A DNA stretch of 64,000 nt. It comes from Allodiplogaster sudhausi (taxonomy: Eukaryota; Nematoda; Chromadorea; Rhabditida; Diplogasteridae). Below the pieces are notes generated by a model. It had not been told where the DNA came from. It saw only the letters and a list, made by a program, of their open reading frames with translations, and ran no database searches. Positions 1-11,920 of the stretch are shown here, in pieces. The position numbers and the translations under genes were made by a program. The stretch is from contig CALZFC010000081.1 in the NCBI GenBank assembly GCA_945643635.1, positions 998,501 through 1,062,500 of the forward strand, given 5' to 3'. The stretch's first letter is position 1, and the number at the start of each line of letters is the position of its first letter.

Positions 1-2148
1 AAGGGAGAGTAAAATCCGCGAAATTATAGTCTATACTTAGAGTAGAAAATACCAAGAGACTAAACGGAAGAGTCATCCTTATAAACGATTAACCTGAAAG
101 TCAAAACGAATAGTAGACAGCAATTGGCACAAAGGCAAACTAACCGGGTAAAATAAAGCTGAGAGAGATGAAAGCTGAAAGCTCATATCGAATATGCTGA
201 CTTGTTGAAGGGTCATCTCGCCTGCCCCGCCTTCCATTCTCTTCCTTTATCTTTAGCCCTTTTTCTCTCTCTTTTGCCCAGGATTCCAAGAGAGAGAAAG
301 AAAACCGGAGAATGAAAGATAAAGAAAGCCAGCGATGAAAGCTCATCCATTCATTCTTCTCTTCAAGAGTTCCGTCGGGAATTCTCTTGGCTTCTTCCTG
401 AATCCGATGATTCTTTCCATGAACAGCAACAAGGGTTAAACGATAGGGAAACATGTCAAAACAACCATGAAAACGACGGTCTGCAAATGTAATGTCTTAC
501 ATTTTCTTATGAGAGAAAGCATTCTTTTTTTTTTAATATTTCTCACTCGAAGACGCAACTGAAAAGTTTTCGTTTGCGAGGGAGCATCCGTTGAGAACTT
601 GTTTTTCATCCCTCCAGCACATCCATACTTGTATGTACAAGTACTCATTCTGCTTCGCTTTACCTTATTCACCAACCATAAGCTCTTTTACTTCCTTGTA
701 TATATCTTCTTCTTTTCTGAATTCTTTACTAGCGGCAGGTAGAAAGACTTTGTAGATGAATTGTAACTTAGAGTAATATTTCTTCGTTTGTTAATCCTTC
801 AATTGACAGAGTAGCTTTAGCTTTAAGAGTGAGCGAAGCTTCCTGAGACACCCACTTGCACTCTCCCTCCCCCTCTCTCTTTCTCAGCCTCTCTCTCTCT
901 CTCTCTCTGTCTCCTTGTGTCTCAATCTCTCTCCTGCTCTCTCTCTCCCACTTTTGCTTTCTCTCATCTCTTTCTGGCGAGCCTTTCCAAAATGTCCAAT
1001 TTGGCGAGGGCGTCTGTGTCAAGGCGGACTTGCCATGCCTGGCTGCAATGCCCTTCCATCACCTGTCACATCCATCCACCTCCTCCTGCCCTTTCCTTTT
1101 ATGCACATTTCATTCCGTCTTTTTGTCCCGGAAAAACTTTTTCTGGAAGTTTCCATTTTAGTGCCCAACTCTGAATTTCCGTCGAATTCTTTGTCTATTC
1201 CATCCTTGTTCTATTTCTCCACTTCTCTGCTTCTGTATGGCACTTTTCAAAATCTTCGAGCTTATAAGGATTAAGGCTGAGTGATGGTTCCCCAGAAAGG
1301 CTGCGCCTTGCCCCTGAAATCCCCCTAAGAGGAGGTCACTCTCTGCACCTGATCCATTCTTCTTCTTCTTCTTCGCTGTCCTGTTGCTTCTGCTTCTGAT
1401 CTTTCTAAATGAAATGGCCACGGTTGTTCTCCCCTCTTAGTGATGCTAATTAGTGCCAATTTCCGATTGCGAAGAGGGATGAGAAGGCTTCATTTGAAGG
1501 GAATTGGACTTCCACTTCAAGCGTGCCTCGTAGAATGAAGAACGGATGAAGCCTCGTTTAGTGCTCACCGGAGAAAGAGAGCGTGTTCGGAGAGTGAAAT
1601 CCAGAGATGGTGAGAGAGCGAGAAAGGAGAAGAGGATGGGGAACATCGACGGTGGTAAATATTGCATGAAAAGTTAGGGAAAGTGATAGAAAGAAAGGTA
1701 GAAGATACAGAGAGTAAACGATAGGGAGGGAGGGAGAATGAGAGAGAGAAAAAATGAAGGAGGGACAAAAAGAGTGGGAACGAGAGAGGGGGAGATAGAA
1801 AGAGAAAGCGATAGATAAAGAGAGTAGGAAGTGTGAGGGAAACCTCTTCCGCTCTCTCGGTTGACTTCACTCGTACTGCCTGTTACAATCTCTACTCCAT
1901 ATTCATCTCCTCCTTTATCTCCGCGCACGAGAAAGAATTCCTTTTGTTTCTCCTTCAATTGTTCTGACGATGATTGAATAAACGAATAGATTGTTCTGGA
2001 AATTGAAAAGAAGCGTTCTACGTGTTCTTTCATTGCAAAATTTCTTCATGTGTATTGTATATTTCAACTGAGTTTGGCCTCTCCTACTGCTCATTTTCCC
2101 ACACTATTTTAAAAAAAAATCTAATTTGCATGGCAAAAGTTATATACA
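1..2148. other. Spacer with no supported gene
   Basis: I see no convincing coding exon on either strand here. The reading frames that stay open are CT- or GA-repeat translations. A CT-rich tract lies at about 868-960, and GA-rich sequence fills about 1720-1830. The stretch could be part of an intron of a gene lying outside the window, but nothing in the sequence decides this. Confidence 0.5.
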
Positions 2149-2150
2149 TA

Positions 2151-3756
2151 CAGTCCCGCTCAACATTGTTGGGTCCGGTATTAATAGTATTAATAGTATT
2201 AATATAAATAATACAAGCTGGAAAAGCGCGCTGAATACGCATTTTCGTGCCATTTCGCGTAGGAGTTTACCTATTTCGACCATGGAGATTACGACTATGA
2301 AGACCGTTTTCACAAATATGCTGAAATGGCTAAGATCGCATAATATTGCATTTAATTTGGCCGTGTTTGGGTTCCAAACGGGCTGGCTTCAACTCCTGGG
2401 CTACAAAGTGCAAAATAAAGTGAAATTTTCAGAGCACTTCTTACCTTTTTTTGAGTTTCTTGCTTTATTTCTTTTGAGTTTCTCATTTTGTTTATATATA
2501 AACGACGAAAAAAAAGCAAAAAAAAAATTTTCATGCTAGCAAAAATCTGTTCTCAAAAGGGTATCGAACCGAGACCTCGAGATTGCCGGTCAAAGACTAA
2601 CCAATACTCTACAGACGGTACAAACAGACTTAAGAGAGCCAATCTGAGAGACTCGAGCAGGGGCATGTCGGGAACAAAATTATTTTTTGATTTTCTTTTC
2701 TTTCTAAAGGCTTATGAGGCATCCTAAAAAGACCTCAAAAACATTTTTTCCAAAAATTTTTTTCTTCAGTTTACCATGGAAATGCACCGAAAACCCAAAA
2801 AAATTCAAATGACCATAACTTTGTTCGTTTTAAACATATCTTTATTTTGAATTGCTTATTCGATTCAGAGTTGAAAGGCGCATAAAAAAGGTCCTAATGA
2901 CTTTTTGCAAAAAAATTTATTAAAGGCCTCATTTTAGCATTTTAACATTTCGAGTGGTGCGTTTGAGGCATAAAAACCCCCCCATGTTAAAAAAACTGAA
3001 GACGCCACGTAAAAGAGCGTCCTTTTTTACCCCTATTTAGATGCCTTTGAATAAAAAACTCCGATACACCTGTTTCAATATTTTGACATGAAGTTTGCCA
3101 CCCACGATTGGCCAAGTTTATAAAAATGGCCATAACTCGTTTCAACGTCAACATTTTCGAACGATCATTATACTGTTCGATTCGTCTCTTCATTCTACAA
3201 AAGAACTTTCCGTGATATTTCTCTCATCATGAGTCGTTTTACGACTTTTTCAACAAAAACTGTTTTTAGTCACTCTGCTGGCCATGGTTAACTGCATTTA
3301 TGGAACATTTAGTGGTCCCATGTTAAGCAAGTGAAGGTTGTATCTGAAAGAGCATAGTTTTTTACTTCTAAAATGATGTTTGTCTTTTGGAATTTCCGAC
3401 ACACATTCTTTGATATTTCAGCCTGAACCTTGCCACCACGACGCGTGCGAAATACTGGAAAGGACACAAACACACTTTGCGTGCCTAATTTTGAGAATTT
3501 GAAGATTTCAATCCTATTTTTCAATGCACTATAACCTTTTATCGATACAAATAACATTATGTGCAAACAGTAATCAAATTTTACTTCTCAGTCGAACAAA
3601 AAAAATTTCCAATAACTGCTAAAAATTCAAGTCTGAAGCTCACTTTTTGCTACTTCCTTATAAATCGCTATGCCATTGAAAAGTGCGCTTGAGTATTTCC
3701 TATTCCTGAGCATTTTTGACGAAAGAAAGATAAAGTTGTTCAATAATCTTAGAAAA
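2151..3756 (+). repeat. Left terminal inverted arm
   Basis: This arm is the reverse complement of 7511-9710 for about 1.6 kb. Near the tip is an AT-rich block of short TATTAA repeats. A tRNA-like segment follows at 2550-2621. At 3309-3566 the minus strand carries an 85-codon open frame whose translation is identical to that of the matching frame in the other arm (7701-7958, plus strand). A second shared frame (2987-3193) differs at only two residues over the compared stretch. The arm ends near 3756, where similarity to the right arm stops. Confidence 0.88.
2550..2621 (-). other. tRNA-like segment in the left arm
   Basis: Read on the minus strand, the sequence holds an A-box-like CTGTAGAGTATTGGTTAG and, about 30 bases on, a B-box-like GGTTCGATACC. 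This is the internal promoter layout of tRNA genes and tRNA-derived SINEs. I could not fold a convincing full cloverleaf, so I do not call a functional tRNA. It points outward, toward the left tip of the transposon. Confidence 0.5.
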
Positions 3757-3992
3757 AAGACATAAAATAGCTTGACAAAATCAAGATTTTCGAAACTTCT
3801 TTTTAAAGTGCATGTATTTAGCTCAAGTGTTTAGCGAGAAGAGTAATTTCAAATTTATCGTTCAGCATTCCAATCATAAATGGTGTTCCTCACATGAATT
3901 GTAGATTTTCTAATTCGTCATATGTGACCTCTGCTTCGCCGTCGTCAGAAGGTGCTGCGGCATTTAGCTTCAAAACCGCCTGTTTGTAGGTG

Positions 3993-6894
3993 TCAAAGTC
4001 CGTTCCCATTGAGGGTCCGTCTCGAATTCCAGCTCCACGTCACCTTCTTCCTCGTACATTTCATCAATGGGATCTGTTGTCTTGGTTTTCTCCGAGCAGG
4101 TGGTGTAGGATCGGCGAAACCGCGCGACTTCTTATTCGCTGAAGACAATCTACTGAAAATTGACGCCAACTGCTGCACAGTGAGGACTTCATCCGTCCCA
4201 AAGCTCAGCTTGCCAGTGGCCGCGTCTCGTTGGTTCTTCATTCTTGTATGCGCCTCGCGTGGATCAACCTTTACTACTGTTCTAATGCCTTCGTCGAATT
4301 GGTCAGACGCCCATTGTTTAGACCTCTGAGGAAGCCTCTCGTTCCGTTTCTTCTCTTTCAGGGCCCAACCTCTGTTAGCAATTTTGCCATTGTAGTTGTC
4401 ATCGCCGAGCGTCTCGAGGGCATCATCAACTCCGCTGAAGATCCTATGTTTCAATGGCCCTTCAAGGCCGTCTGCGAACAAGAGTAAGCTGTTATCGCGG
4501 AGAGTTACCCTTTCTGCCCTTCTTTTATGCTTTCCAATTAGAATATGCTTCTCCAGGTTCTTCTCCTCGATGAACTCGGCACCACATGTTTCTTCTGGAC
4601 ATTGAAAGAGAAACCTCGTCTCGTCAATGCAAAGTTCGGAATCTTCAGGAATCATGCAGGGTTCTTCGTTCTCGTGTTCCAGTCCTGTATTTGCCGCTTC
4701 CGGTTTGCTTACTTGATGTCCTCGGCTACCAATGTCAGCCCAAAAGGGATTAGAGTCTTGGCCATGATTAGATCCGCCTTCTTTGTCAATGATAATATAA
4801 CCATGATTCTGCTGAAGAGAGTCGTACTTGACCAGTTTCCCTTGTCCAATCCGCGAATGTCGATGAACTCTGATGCCGTCCTTTTCGAAGATGAAGGTGT
4901 TCAGCTGGGAAATTCCTGGCAATGATGAAGCGCTCAGCTTGCCGTCTTCAACATGCGCAAGGTGGACTGAGAGTCCGTTTAATAGCTTTCCCCACAGAAT
5001 TCCATCATAGAACTCATCAGCACTCCAGGCATTTCCTCCGCTATCAACGAAGTCGTGCACTTTCCTCTTGACCACGGCCGCCATTCTATCGCAGGCACTC
5101 TTCCCGGCCTGCGCCTCGGAGAAGGCGTATTTGGCGATGCGAGTATTGGTGAACTTGGATATATGCACGACCGACGAAAGCGTTGCGCTGCTTTTGTAAC
5201 AGCCTGTAAGATATTCCATTAAAATGTTGGTTAGTGAATTATTCAATGAATTATTTTGTCTTACCAGCCTGATCTGAGCGGTATATAATGTTCCTTATAT
5301 CTGACTTCCTAAGTTCTGCCACGGTGTGATTCATGATTGCTGTCACTGCGACCGAATCCTTCAATTGTTGCAACAGTTGACTCCATTTACACATATAATA
5401 AATATTTACCCAAATGACAGGTAAACTCGAAATACCTGCAGGTCGCTCTTCATGATGTGAACAAAAGTATGCTGCTTCAAAGATCCAGAAACATTGGCAA
5501 TTACATGCGACAAATGCCAACTTATCCCCCTCTTTCCAAAAAAATCCGTGGTCTTCTCACGGGTTGCTTCGGGCAGCCATTTCATAGCCCAATCTTGGGT
5601 AATCAAGCATTCATTCTCCTAAAAAAAGAAGACAGGCTGATAAACATGATCAATAAAATAATCAAAAGAATCTGTTACGATAAAAATATGTACAAATATT
5701 TTCGCACACCTGAAGACCCTCGACGATCTCTTTGTGGTCGTTCTCACTGACAGCAACGCGAAGTTGGTGCTGCTTCAGATTCTGGATCTTCTTCTCAATA
5801 TCATAGATGTCCCTCCCATATGCCTCCATCATCTTGCGCTTTTCTGAACTATGGGTGCCTCCAATCGTCTTCTCCTCCTCTTGCGCAGTCTCTGTCATCA
5901 TGTTGATGGTCTCCCTTAGATCTCCTTGAACAGCACCGAGGTTTTCGCATCTGTCGCAAATAAGCCCATGTTGATGTGACAAATCTTCATCGCCCACGAC
6001 ATAGTAGTCGCATGGTTCGGCGAAGGCGGCGTCCATTGAGTCAGATAGAGCGTGGCGCACGCAGTGATCCGCAATTCTTGAGGAAACTAAATTATTCAAA
6101 TAACCAACGTAATCCAACATGTAGCAGAAGGCCCTCCTTCTTCATTACTGCCATGGCCTCTGCCTTCTCTACCACTTTCTTCGTCCTCAGTTGATGAGCT
6201 ATTGCGTGAGTCTTGAACGGCCTTCCAGCAATAGAACAAGCTTTCTTTCCAGTCTTCCATTTCAAGTGCTGGTATGGCTTGCGCTCCCAACTTGTGTACA
6301 ATTCATCGAAATGACTCTCACAGATGAAGCGTTCGCCGAGTCCCGCGATCTAAGCAAATTATGCTTACAACGGCAGTTGCTCGAATTTTTACCTCTGAAT
6401 AATCATCGTAATTCCAGAAAAATTCTCCTGCGCCGCGCGAGAGCACCAGATCTAGTACGTTCACGGTACCATGTGATTCCAGAGCAAAATCATCTACGAG
6501 GTCCACCATTCTGCAAATTTTTATATTATTGAAATTTTTATATTTTCGTTATTAAAGCTTGCATATATTATACATTTTTTACTGACTTTTGAAGAGTTCC
6601 CTTGCATTCGGTGCTCACTCTAGATACGGCTGGTCGCGGTTCCACCTCCAACGACGTCATACGTAATAATGAGAAGTAGCATTTCTTTTCACCGATGACG
6701 TCGTCAGGCTTCACCGGAATTCTTGGCACTTCATTCTCGTCCTCGATTCCTCTTCTAGAACGGTAGTGCGATTGATGCAAGAGCATTGCAGACCTCGTTC
6801 TCATATCCGCATCACAAACCTCGTTCTCATATACGAGCTTGTTTCGAATCCAGATGAGACCGGAATGTGCTTCGTTGTCAAGCTCAATCTGCAA
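3993..6894 (-). CDS. DDE-like transposase, multi-exon
   Basis: The protein is split over several exons. The last exon (5203 down to 3993) follows a 61-bp intron (5204-5264) and holds a C2H2-type finger near 4600 (CPEETCGAEF then HILIGKH). It ends with a block containing GWALK, VKVDP and QQLASIFSRL. The catalytic-looking part has QDWAMKWLP and FFGKRGISWH at 5406-5620, YRSDQAG joined to CYKSS across the intron, and FSEAQAGKSACDR further on. I recall the same order of motifs (DWAMKFLP, GKRGISWH, QDNAGCYH, DPQGGKGACDR, GWALK) in large uncharacterised families of corals, molluscs and crustaceans. By inference the three acidic residues form an RNase-H-like DDE/DDD site. Upstream exons at 6120-5662, 6509-6318 and 6894-6568 are open, but the joins at 6100-6350 and before 6894 are uncertain, so the copy may be decayed at its start. 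Confidence 0.7.
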
Positions 6895-7167
6895 AACAAG
6901 CCGTATTATTTTAAAATATTACTGTAAGGAAACCTGTGTCCTTGAAGGATATCTTCTAGATGAAGTAAAGTAGGAATCTCGACGCCCGCTGTCCATTCAT
7001 GAATAAGAATGATGAAGATGAAAAAGCGAAGAGGCATCTAAACAGTTTATAAGAGTGAAACATATGTATGTACAGTAACGGGAATATCTTCTATTTAACA
7101 AAAAATCTACAGCTAGTTTTCTTCTAGCAACAAAATGAAATTCTGCTGAAAATGAAAGAACTGTGGA

Positions 7168-7520
7168 TTTGCAAACAGTTCCTGAGTAATGAAGAGTGAA
7201 TGAAGGGCGGTGAAGAACGGTTTTTTGAGGCTAACAGCGAGACGAACGCTCTAAAAAACAGGTCAAAGCTATTTTTCTCACCGGCTGAAGATACCGACGA
7301 AAGTAGGCCAAACTTGGGGCTGGATTCATTTTCCTTTTCTATGATTGCAAACAGTTCCTGAGTAATGAAAAGTGAATGAAGGGCGGTGAAGAACGCTTTT
7401 TTGAGGCTAACAGCGAGATGAACGCTCAAAAAAACAGGTCAAAGCTATTCTTCTCACCGGCTGAAGATACCGACGAAAGTAGGGCAAACTTAGCGCTGGC
7501 TTCATTTCCCTTTTCTAAGA
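7168..7520. repeat. Two-copy tandem repeat, about 177 bp
   Basis: The block beginning TTGCAAACAGTTCCTGAG near 7170 is repeated near 7346 with about 95 percent identity by eye. It lies just inside the right arm, between the transposase gene and the inverted repeat. The second copy runs directly into the arm, so it may mark the join between unique interior and arm. Confidence 0.8.
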
Positions 7521-8647
7521 TTATTGAACAACTTTATCTTTCTTTCGTCAAAAATGCTCAGGAATAGGAAATACTCAAGCGCACTTTTCAATGGCATAGC
7601 TATTTATAAGGAAGTAGCAAAAAGTGAGCTTCAGACTTGAATTTTTAGCAGTTATTGGAAATTTTTTTTGTTCGACTGAGAAGTAAAATTTGATTACTGT
7701 TTGCACATAATGTTATTTGTATCGATAAAAGGTTATAGTGCATTGAAAAATAGGATTGAAATCTTCAAATTCTCAAAATTAGGCACGCAAAGTGTGTTTG
7801 TGTCCTTTCCAGTATTTCGCACGCGTCGTGGTGGCAAGGTTCAGGCTGAAATATCAAAGAATGTGTGTCGGAAATTCCAAAAGACAAACATCATTTTAGA
7901 AGTAAAAAACTATGCTCTTTCAGATACAACCTTCACTTGCTTAACATGGGACCACTAAATGTTCCATAAATGCAGTTAACCATGGCCAGCAGAGTGTCTA
8001 AAAACAGTTTTTGTTGAAAAAGTCGTAAAACGACTCATGATGAGAGAAATATCACGGAAAGTTCTTTTGTAGAATGAAGAGACGAATCGAACAGTATAAT
8101 GATCGTTCGAAAATGTTGACGTTGAAACGAGTTATGGCCATTTTTATAAACATGGCCAAACGTGGGTGGCAAACTTCATGTCAAAATATTGAAACAGGTG
8201 TATCGGAGTTTTTTATTCAAAGGCATCTAAATAGGGGTAAAAAAGGACGCTCTTTTACGTGGCGTCTTCAGTTTTTTAACATGGGGGGGTTTTTATGCCT
8301 CAAACGCACCACTCGAAATGTTAAAATGCCAAAATGAGGCCTTTAATAAATTTTTTTGCAAAAAGTCATTAGGACCTTTTTTATGCGCCTTTCAACTCTG
8401 AATCGAATAAGCAATTCAAAATAAAGATATGTTTAAAAAGAACAAAGTTATGGTCATTTGAATTTTTTTGGGTTTTCGGTGCATTTCCATGGTAAACTGA
8501 AGAAAAAAATTTTTGGAAAAAATGTTTTTGAGGTCTTTTTAGGATGCCTCATAAGCCTTTAGAAAGAAAAGAAAATCAAAAAATAATTTTGTTCCCGACA
8601 TGCCTTACATAGAGCCCTGGTCGAATCTCTCAGATTGGCTCTCTTAA

Positions 8648-8731
8648 TGATACCTTTCTTTGGACAGCGTCGATTGTCTCACAAAGGAGAGGTCGATCCT
8701 GAACACGTTCCCTCATACTTTAGTGGGAGAC

Positions 8732-8779
<48 letters not shown>

Positions 8780-9102
8780 GGAGAGAGAGAGAGAGAGACG
8801 GAGAGAGAGAGAGAGAGATGGAGGGAATGCGAGAGAACGAGAAAGAAGGAGAGAGAGAGATAGAGGGAATGCGAGAGAACGAGAAAGAAGGAGAGAGGGA
8901 GAAAGTGAAAGAGAGACCGGTGGAGCGAGAAATAGAGGGCGGGAGGGAGAAAGAGATAGAGAGAGGACAAGAGAGAGAGGTGAAAGAAGGTGCAGGTGCT
9001 GTTAGCTGACAATGAGAAAAAAATCGTTGGTCTAACGACATACCGTAGCTTCAGCCTTGAAACGGTGACGCAGAGTAGATGTAGTCGACGCTGCACTTTC
9101 TT

Positions 9103-9150
<48 letters not shown>

Positions 9151-9233
9151 CCCACTAAAATAGGAAACAGAGAGTGTTCAGAATCGACGTTTCCTTTGTG
9201 AGCAATCGACGCTGTCCAAAGAAAGGTATCATC
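8648..9233. mobile_element. GA-rich foldback element nested in the right arm
   Basis: The segment opens with TGATACCTTTCTTTGGACAG and closes with its reverse complement ending GGTATCA near 9233. The terminal inverted repeats are about 100 bp and include GCGTCGATTG and GTTTCC/GGGAAAC-like blocks. The centre is mostly (GA)n and (CT)n. The left arm of the large transposon lacks it: there CTCTTAAG runs straight into TCTGTTTG on the matching strand. That uninterrupted copy gives the pre-insertion site. The flanks suggest a short TAA/TCA duplication, but the edge is off by a base, so this is tentative. Confidence 0.72.
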
Positions 9234-9242
9234 AGGTCTGTT

Positions 9243-9316
9243 TGTACCGTCTGTAGAGTATTGGTAATTCTTTGACCGGCAAACTCGAGGTCTCGGTTCG
9301 ATACCCTTTTGAGAAC
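9243..9316 (+). other. tRNA-like segment in the right arm
   Basis: This is the mirror copy of the left-arm segment, with A-box-like CTGTAGAGTATTGG at 9251-9264 and B-box-like GGTTCGATACC at 9295-9305. It also points outward, toward the right tip. It differs by a few bases from the left copy (GGTAATTC where the left has GGTTAGTC). Confidence 0.5.
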
Positions 9317-9712
9317 AGATTTTTGCAAGCACGAAATTTTTTTTCCTTTTTTTTCGTCGTTTATATATAAACAAAATGAGAAACTCAAATGAAATAAAAC
9401 AAGAAACTCAAAAAAGGTAAGAAGTGCTCTGAAAATTTCACTTTATTTTGCACTTTGTAGCCCAGGAGTTGAAGCCAGCCCGTTTGGAACCCAAACACGG
9501 CCAAATTAAATGCAATATTATGCGATCTTAGCCATTTCAGCATATTTTTGAAAACGGTCTTCACAGTCGTAATCTCCATGGTCGAAATAGGTAGACTCCT
9601 ACGCGAAATGGCACGAAAATGCGTATTCAGCGCGCTTTTCCAGTTTGTATTATTTATATTAATACTATTAATACTATTAATACCGGACCCAACAATGTTG
9701 AGCGGGACTGTA

Positions 9713-9778
9713 GTACATGCTCTTAGACTATCAGTGCACAACATCTTAATTCAAATATAAAGCTCTTTATCACTTTCG

Positions 9779-9826
<48 letters not shown>

Positions 9827-11881
9827 ACTTTCGCTCTCTCTCTCTCTCTCTCATTCTCCCTCGCCCTTTCTCATCCCCGCCTTACCATACCCTCTCAAAG
9901 TCCGTCCCTCTGTCTTTCTCTCTACTTTCTCTCTCTCTCTCTCTCCCTTTCTCATCCCTCTCTCTGTCATTCTCTCTCTGTCTATAGATTTCTTTATTGT
10001 CCCATATATGCATGGTTGTCTCTGTATCTCTGGGACGTCCGATCCCGAGAGGCGCATAAGTTTGTGACATTGCAAAGCTGTTAGGGAATATGGGAGATGC
10101 AGGGAGCGAAATGGGGTTGTGGGAAGGAGTCAAAGGGAGTACCCAGCAATGTCCTCTCTTCAAGTCTCTCTCTTCCCTCTCTCTCTCTCTTCCCCCTCTC
10201 TCTTCCCTCTCTCTCTCACTTCTCTTCTCTCTCTCTCCTTAACTGTCTCCTTGTCCCTCTTTTCCTTCTGACTTCCCTCTCATTGAAACGTGTCCGATAC
10301 TCTTCTCGCCTCTAGAAAAGAATGGTCATTCCTACTCCATCGTCTTACGTGTTATTGCTATTCCTTACTCCCTCCCTCTCCCCCTCTCTCTCCCTCCCTC
10401 TCTCTCACTCCATCTCTACTTCTCTTCCGTTTCTTTCTACTCTATCCCGTTCTTTCAGTATATATACATATGTATGTACATGTTCATATTCCTATAAAGG
10501 CAAGACATATAGATTATGGCATCGGATGTCTTATTGCAAAGTCTCCTGTTTCTTTATTTCTATGATATCCCTTGCTCTCTCTCTCTCTTTCTCTTCATCG
10601 TTCTCCCTCCAACTATTCCAATACCGCTGTCATTCTAGTAAGAGATAATAGCCGAATTCCTGTGTCGCTGTTTCTGAGTTGTAGGAACCGAGGTTGATGG
10701 GAGGAAACGTAAAAGAGGGGAAGCCGTCTTCTCATAGGCTATAGTTTCTAATCGCCCTCTCCAAACCTATCGAGTCCACTTTTTCTCTATCTTCTCTCTC
10801 TCTACCATTTTCTTTCTCTCACTATATGTATATATTTTCACTCTCTCATCTCTATTCCTCTCATCTCGCCGCAGCGCAGGAAAATCATCTGAAGCAATTA
10901 GTATTAATATTTTGTTATGTATGAGCTGACTGAGAAGATGCATTGTCTAGGTAGAAAGAATGAGCTGATGTGACATTCATAGCTTATCGCGCACGACAAA
11001 GCGAAAATGGAGATGGATGAGGATTTGGCAGAGGCCACAGGACAAAAAAGAATAAAAGAGAGATTGGGGTAGAGAAAGTGATAGAGAACAAAGAAAGAGA
11101 TTGAGTGAGAACGAGAGAGGAATCAAAGGGACAGTGCTAGAAGTCACGACGAATGCTTTGAAAATCCAGGATTGGAGCAATCCATCGTTTTCTCTTCACT
11201 CATATGATCTGTAAGACAGCCATGATTATCTCGATATCCTACTATTCCAATATCTCTATTTTATTCTCATTTTTATTCCTCGTTCTTGTTTCCTACCGCA
11301 TACTATTTTCAACAAGCTGATAACTTTCTCCCTTCTCGATTCTTGCTCTTGCGTTTGTTGTAGCCCTATCTCGGTCTCTTTCTCTGATTCTCTGCCTTTG
11401 CCACTCTCTCTCTCTCCTTCTCTCACTCTTTGTCCCTCTGGGACGCTCATTCTCGCGCTGTTTCAATTCTTCGCTTCGTCCTCTGGATGTCATATGTATA
11501 AGCAGCTAATCAAACTCTGCGGGAGATGCCAGCCTTCTCCCGTTTCTTCATCCTTTTTCTAAAGTTCACCCAAGAATCCTCGTTTCCTTGGAAGATAAAG
11601 ATGGTAGTAGAAGATGGAAGTCCTTCTTCCTTAGGAAAGGCTCAATGCACACGTAGATGATGACGACAGTCAATAGTCTCCTTATTGAAACGGCGACGGG
11701 GCTAAGTCAATTTCCCCTCTGAGCCATGAAATATACCCCCAGTGGGGGAACCAAGATGGGGCAGATGAGTCATTGGGCAAGGGACCCCCGAGGCCACCCT
11801 CTCCAATTTCCAGACGCTTAGTGGACGATGCCAGAAAAGGTGAAGAAATAGAAGGAGAGTGACATGGAGACTGAGAGAAAA

Positions 11882-11920
<39 letters not shown>

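Larger units (their letters stand above)
2151..9710. mobile_element. Complete DNA transposon with very long inverted arms
   Basis: The element begins CAGTCCCGCTCAACATTG at 2151 and ends with the reverse complement at 9710. The dinucleotide TA sits immediately outside both ends (2149-2150 and 9711-9712), which fits a TA target-site duplication. The left arm (2151 to about 3756) and right arm (about 7511 to 9710) are near-identical inverted copies apart from a later insertion in the right arm. Between them lies a minus-strand, intron-containing gene for a DDE-like transposase. TA duplications and a CAGT terminus are known from Tc1/mariner-like elements, but arms this long and a protein of this kind are not typical of that group, so I leave the superfamily open. 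Confidence 0.88.
7511..9710 (-). repeat. Right terminal inverted arm
   Basis: This is the inverted copy of the left arm, from the sequence beginning TTTTCTAAGATTATTGAAC near 7511 to the terminal GAGCGGGACTG at 9710. It is about 590 bp longer than the left arm because a GA-rich foldback element is inserted at about 8648-9233. It also carries a 12-bp extra segment near 8605. Elsewhere the arms differ by scattered substitutions only. Confidence 0.87.

Noticed and set aside
856..1274. Overlapping plus-strand frames rich in Ser and Leu
   Set aside because: They are translations of a CT repeat and its flanks in three frames; no splice sites or family resemblance.
8635..9096. Open frames of about 120 codons on both strands
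   Set aside because: They are Arg/Glu and Ser/Leu runs from the GA/CT core of the nested foldback element.
2151..9710. Assignment of the transposon to Tc1/mariner from TA and CAGT alone
   Set aside because: Arm length and the protein motifs do not fit that superfamily, so the assignment would go beyond the evidence.
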